Of a DNA stretch of 7,335 nucleotides, positions 5,470 to 7,335 are shown piece by piece. Position 1 is the first letter of the stretch; every line of letters starts with the position of its first letter. A program made the position numbers and the translations under genes. The DNA lies in assembly GCA_027593305.1 (NCBI GenBank), contig JAQCJA010000229.1, forward strand, positions 1-7,335, read 5' to 3'. The notes below the pieces were generated by a model. The model saw only the letters and a list, made by a program, of their open reading frames with translations, was not told the DNA's origin and made no database searches. The stretch comes from a bacterium (GTDB lineage: Bacteria; Latescibacterota; UBA2968; UBA8231).

Positions 5470-6402
5470 TTATCGATTCAGCCATCCCGGCAGGCGCACA
5501 GCCTCGGACGACTGCCAGGCTGTCAGATAAAGGCTGGCCGTAAAGGCGACAGCCCGACGGGCACGCTCCTGAGCCAGCGCCCTGCCCTGCTCGGAGACCG
5601 GGTCGAGACCATCCACCAGTTCATACACCAGATCGACGCGGCCATTGCTCTCGTAGATCTGCGCCCGCACCACCTCAGCCAGATCTCCTTCGATGGGGGC
5701 AACGGTCACGCGGGTGGCCAGTTCTGCCGGTGTCATCTGCAAGCGCTCGATGATCGAATCCACCGTCTCATGGATGCCGACGTGTGTTTTCTCGCCACCC
5801 TCAACGAGGCGCCCATCGTAGTGGACCGTGGTGTGTAAGGGCTGAGCGATGTCCTCGGCGTAGTGTGCGAGCATGCCGGCGTAGACGAAGATCTTGGCCT
5901 GGATCATGTCGTTTTCCGGCCACTTCCGATGCTCGGCGAAGGCGACCATGAGGCGTTCCGTATACTCCAGAATCGCATATGGGGCGTAGCCCACTTTGTT
6001 GGGCGCTACGCCAAGGCTGTTGCACAACGCAACGAACTCGTGCCGTTTTGCCGGAATGTCGGCCCCCTCGAGCAATTCGAGGTCAAAGAAATGCTCGGGA
6101 AACTCGCCGTCGTAGAGGTGGGGCGCAGCGCGGTTCTTGGCGACATCAGGATCAATTGACATGTGGGCGACCTTGACGGCCCCTTTGCGGAAGAAGATCG
6201 GGACCTCCTGTGGTTGTGCCAACACCGCCGCCTCCGTCAGGATTGCGTGGCCGTTGCCCCACCACGCATGCGACGGAGCGGCACATAAGCAGAGCAGCAC
6301 CAGTACAAAGCCCGGGGCCAGAGCCAACCTGCCACGGGTCTGCGTTGACAGGGGCTCTCTCGTTCCTATCGTACCTGCCGTCTGTGTACGGGTCGAATGC
6401 AT
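5470..6402 (-). CDS. Secreted zinc-dependent S1/P1 nuclease / phospholipase C-like enzyme
   Basis: Three-zinc enzymes of this superfamily cleave phosphodiester bonds in nucleic acids or phospholipids outside the cytoplasm. Residues 1-46 are an export signal: basic start, hydrophobic core GFVLVLLCLCAA, cleavage after PSHA. Cleavage leaves W47 as mature N-terminus, the zinc-binding tryptophan of the family, with the WxxxGH spacing kept to H52. Further ligand candidates are D84/D86 in HMSIDPD, H95 and H104 in HLYDGEFPEHFFD, H180, D184 and H190 in LAHYAEDIAQPLH, and H207/H211 in THVGIHETVD. At 310 residues it looks complete. Motifs do not separate nuclease from phospholipase. It is the first gene of an operon with the RraA-like protein; AAAGG and AGAAGG lie just upstream of ATG 6402. 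It diverges from the peroxiredoxin gene. Confidence 0.9.
   Translation of the reverse strand: MHSTRTQTAGTIGTREPLSTQTRGRLALAPGFVLVLLCLCAAPSHAWWGNGHAILTEAAVLAQPQEVPIFFRKGAVKVAHMSIDPDVAKNRAAPHLYDGEFPEHFFDLELLEGADIPAKRHEFVALCNSLGVAPNKVGYAPYAILEYTERLMVAFAEHRKWPENDMIQAKIFVYAGMLAHYAEDIAQPLHTTVHYDGRLVEGGEKTHVGIHETVDSIIERLQMTPAELATRVTVAPIEGDLAEVVRAQIYESNGRVDLVYELVDGLDPVSEQGRALAQERARRAVAFTASLYLTAWQSSEAVRLPGWLNR
6345..6372 (+). promoter_or_regulatory. Possible peroxiredoxin promoter inside the nuclease gene start
   Basis: A perfect TTGACA (6345-6350) is followed after 16 bases by TATCGT (6367-6372, four of six). Transcription would begin near 6379, leaving about 70 bases before ATG 6449. Only 46 bases separate the divergent start codons, so a promoter inside the neighbouring coding sequence is expected. 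The weak -10 keeps this tentative. Confidence 0.33.
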
Positions 6403-6448
6403 ACGCCTTCTACCTTTTTTCCCTTCTTGAAACAGGAGTCAGTCTCAA

Positions 6449-7084
6449 ATGGCGATCCGCCTGGGTGATGAAGCACCGGATTTCACCGCTGCAACCACGG
6501 AAGGTACGATCAAATTCCATGAGTGGATCGGCGATGGCTGGGCCATCCTCTTTTCTCATCCTGCCGACTACACGCCCGTATGCACCACCGAGTTGGGTAC
6601 CGTTGCCAAATTGAAGCCGGAGTTCGACCGCCGCAACGTCAAGGTTGTCGGTCTCAGCGTCGATCCCCTGGACTCGCATCAGGGTTGGATTGCCGACATC
6701 AACGAAACCCAGGATACCAGCGTCAACTTCCCGATCATCGCCGATGCCGACCGGGTCGTAGCCGATCTCTACGACATGATCCATCCGAACGCGCTCAACA
6801 ATTTGACGGTTCGCTCGGTTTTTGTCATCGGCCCCGATAAGAGAGTGAAACTGATACTCACCTATCCAGCATCGACGGGCCGCAATTTCGATGAGATCCT
6901 GCGTATCATCGACTCGTTGCAGTTGACCTCGGAATACAAAGTCGCCACGCCGGCAAACTGGCAGGATGGTGATGACTGCATCGTCGTCCCGGCGTTGTCC
7001 GACGAGGAAGCGACAGCAAAATTCCCCAAGGGATTCACACGCATCAAACCCTACCTGCGTGTGACGCCGCAGCCGAACAGGTAG
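6449..7084 (+). CDS. Prx6-type 1-Cys peroxiredoxin
   Basis: This thiol peroxidase reduces hydrogen peroxide and organic hydroperoxides in the cytoplasm. The peroxidatic cysteine C45 sits in HPADYTPVCTTELG with T42 and P43, and the conserved arginine is R122 in TVRSVFVIGPD. The long C-terminal region with STGRNFDEILRIIDSLQLT, a TPANW segment and KGF..IKPYLR is diagnostic of the Prx6 (1-Cys) group. The length of 211 residues is usual for it. A second cysteine (C177, DDCIVV) is in the C-terminal domain and not at a resolving position of the 2-Cys class. The start ATG 6449 has AGGAG (6434-6438) ten bases upstream. The gene is a single transcription unit ended by the hairpin at 7125-7150. Confidence 0.95.
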   Translation: MAIRLGDEAPDFTAATTEGTIKFHEWIGDGWAILFSHPADYTPVCTTELGTVAKLKPEFDRRNVKVVGLSVDPLDSHQGWIADINETQDTSVNFPIIADADRVVADLYDMIHPNALNNLTVRSVFVIGPDKRVKLILTYPASTGRNFDEILRIIDSLQLTSEYKVATPANWQDGDDCIVVPALSDEEATAKFPKGFTRIKPYLRVTPQPNR

Positions 7085-7124
7085 CAGGTCGGTCGATTCA
7101 GTGTTGCCAGCACGACACGAAAAC

Positions 7125-7150
7125 GCCCGCGAGAACAGAATCTCGCGGGC
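7125..7150 (+). terminator. Hairpin terminator after the peroxiredoxin gene
   Basis: GCCCGCGAGA (7125-7134) and TCTCGCGGGC (7141-7150) form a perfect 10-bp stem with loop ACAGAA, 40 bases after the stop codon. Downstream on the plus strand is ATTTCATGTT, a poor T tract. On the minus strand the stem is followed by GTTTTCG, so it may work in both directions. Confidence 0.8.
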
Positions 7151-7335
7151 ATTTCATGTTAACTTCGTATCGAGTTGTACTGCAATCAGTTATGGATTCA
7201 TGAGTCAGTCAGGACTTGCCCGGATCAGATAGGAATCTCCGAATTCACAGATTACAGTTCCAATCATCTAGCCCGGATTATTCACGCGTAGGGACGCATA
7301 GGGTCAAAAAAGGTCGGCAGCCCCCTTGTACTAGT
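7151..7335. other. Non-coding tail with lower GC; possible insertion-sequence end
   Basis: No frame in the last 185 bases looks coding and the GC content is visibly lower than in the genes. From 7269 the sequence TAGCCCGGATTATTCAC resembles, from memory only, the outer end of some IS1380-like insertion sequences. It is followed by a near-perfect tandem repeat and a run of six A. No partner inverted repeat is visible because the window ends. Confidence 0.25.
7284..7303. repeat. 10-bp imperfect tandem repeat
   Basis: ACGCGTAGGG (7284-7293) is followed immediately by ACGCATAGGG (7294-7303), differing at one base. It adjoins the possible insertion-sequence end. Confidence 0.6.

Noticed and set aside
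1..7335. A novel defence, CRISPR, retron or phage system
   Set aside because: No arrays, reverse transcriptase, nuclease-helicase modules, integrase or toxin-antitoxin pairs are visible. The broken genes belong to ordinary metabolic families.

Overview
The window reads as chromosomal DNA of a GC-rich gammaproteobacterium, probably uncultured. This is inferred from the long-form (fungal/pseudomonad-type) LeuA, a leucine attenuator in front of it, sigma70-like promoters, and the gene families present. I found no phage, CRISPR, defence or biosynthetic cluster, and nothing that amounts to a new multi-gene system. What stands out is how many genes are broken, and a cleanly readable leucine attenuator.

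Left part, minus strand (1-1613): the 5' end of leuA runs off the window. It is preceded by a Leu-rich leader peptide (470-544), a terminator-type hairpin (402-441) and a strong promoter (551-580). The predicted transcription start falls on the A of the leader-peptide ATG, so the leader peptide would be translated from a leaderless mRNA. Upstream lies an RNA methylase of the THUMP/UPF0020 type, broken by an exact 11-bp tandem duplication (779-800). Its own promoter is at about 1586-1613.

Middle, plus strand (1644-4376): an intact fold-type III ornithine/lysine-type decarboxylase (1751-2890) has a plausible promoter and a hairpin in its 5' leader. A relic reading frame follows on the minus strand (2990-3229). 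Next is a methyltransferase of the GFDYTG type reduced to its first ~20 residues plus its C-terminal third, with a further frameshift (3245-3677). Last is a HAD-family phosphatase frameshifted just before motif IV (3706-4376). A GC-rich stretch of about 150 bases with strong hairpins (4401-4552) separates this part from the next.

Right part: two intact minus-strand genes form a tight operon, a secreted S1/P1-nuclease/phospholipase C-like zinc enzyme (6402-5470) followed by an RraA-like protein (5454-4552). A divergent Prx6-type 1-Cys peroxiredoxin (6449-7084) starts 46 bases away and ends in a strong hairpin terminator (7125-7150). The last 185 bases are lower in GC, hold no gene, and contain a short tandem repeat beside a motif that may be an insertion-sequence end.

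The intact genes cover leucine synthesis, polyamine synthesis, periplasmic or extracellular phosphodiester hydrolysis, and peroxide detoxification. They do not form one pathway. The broken genes sit between them and suggest ongoing local gene loss, although sequencing or assembly errors could explain the single-base lesions.
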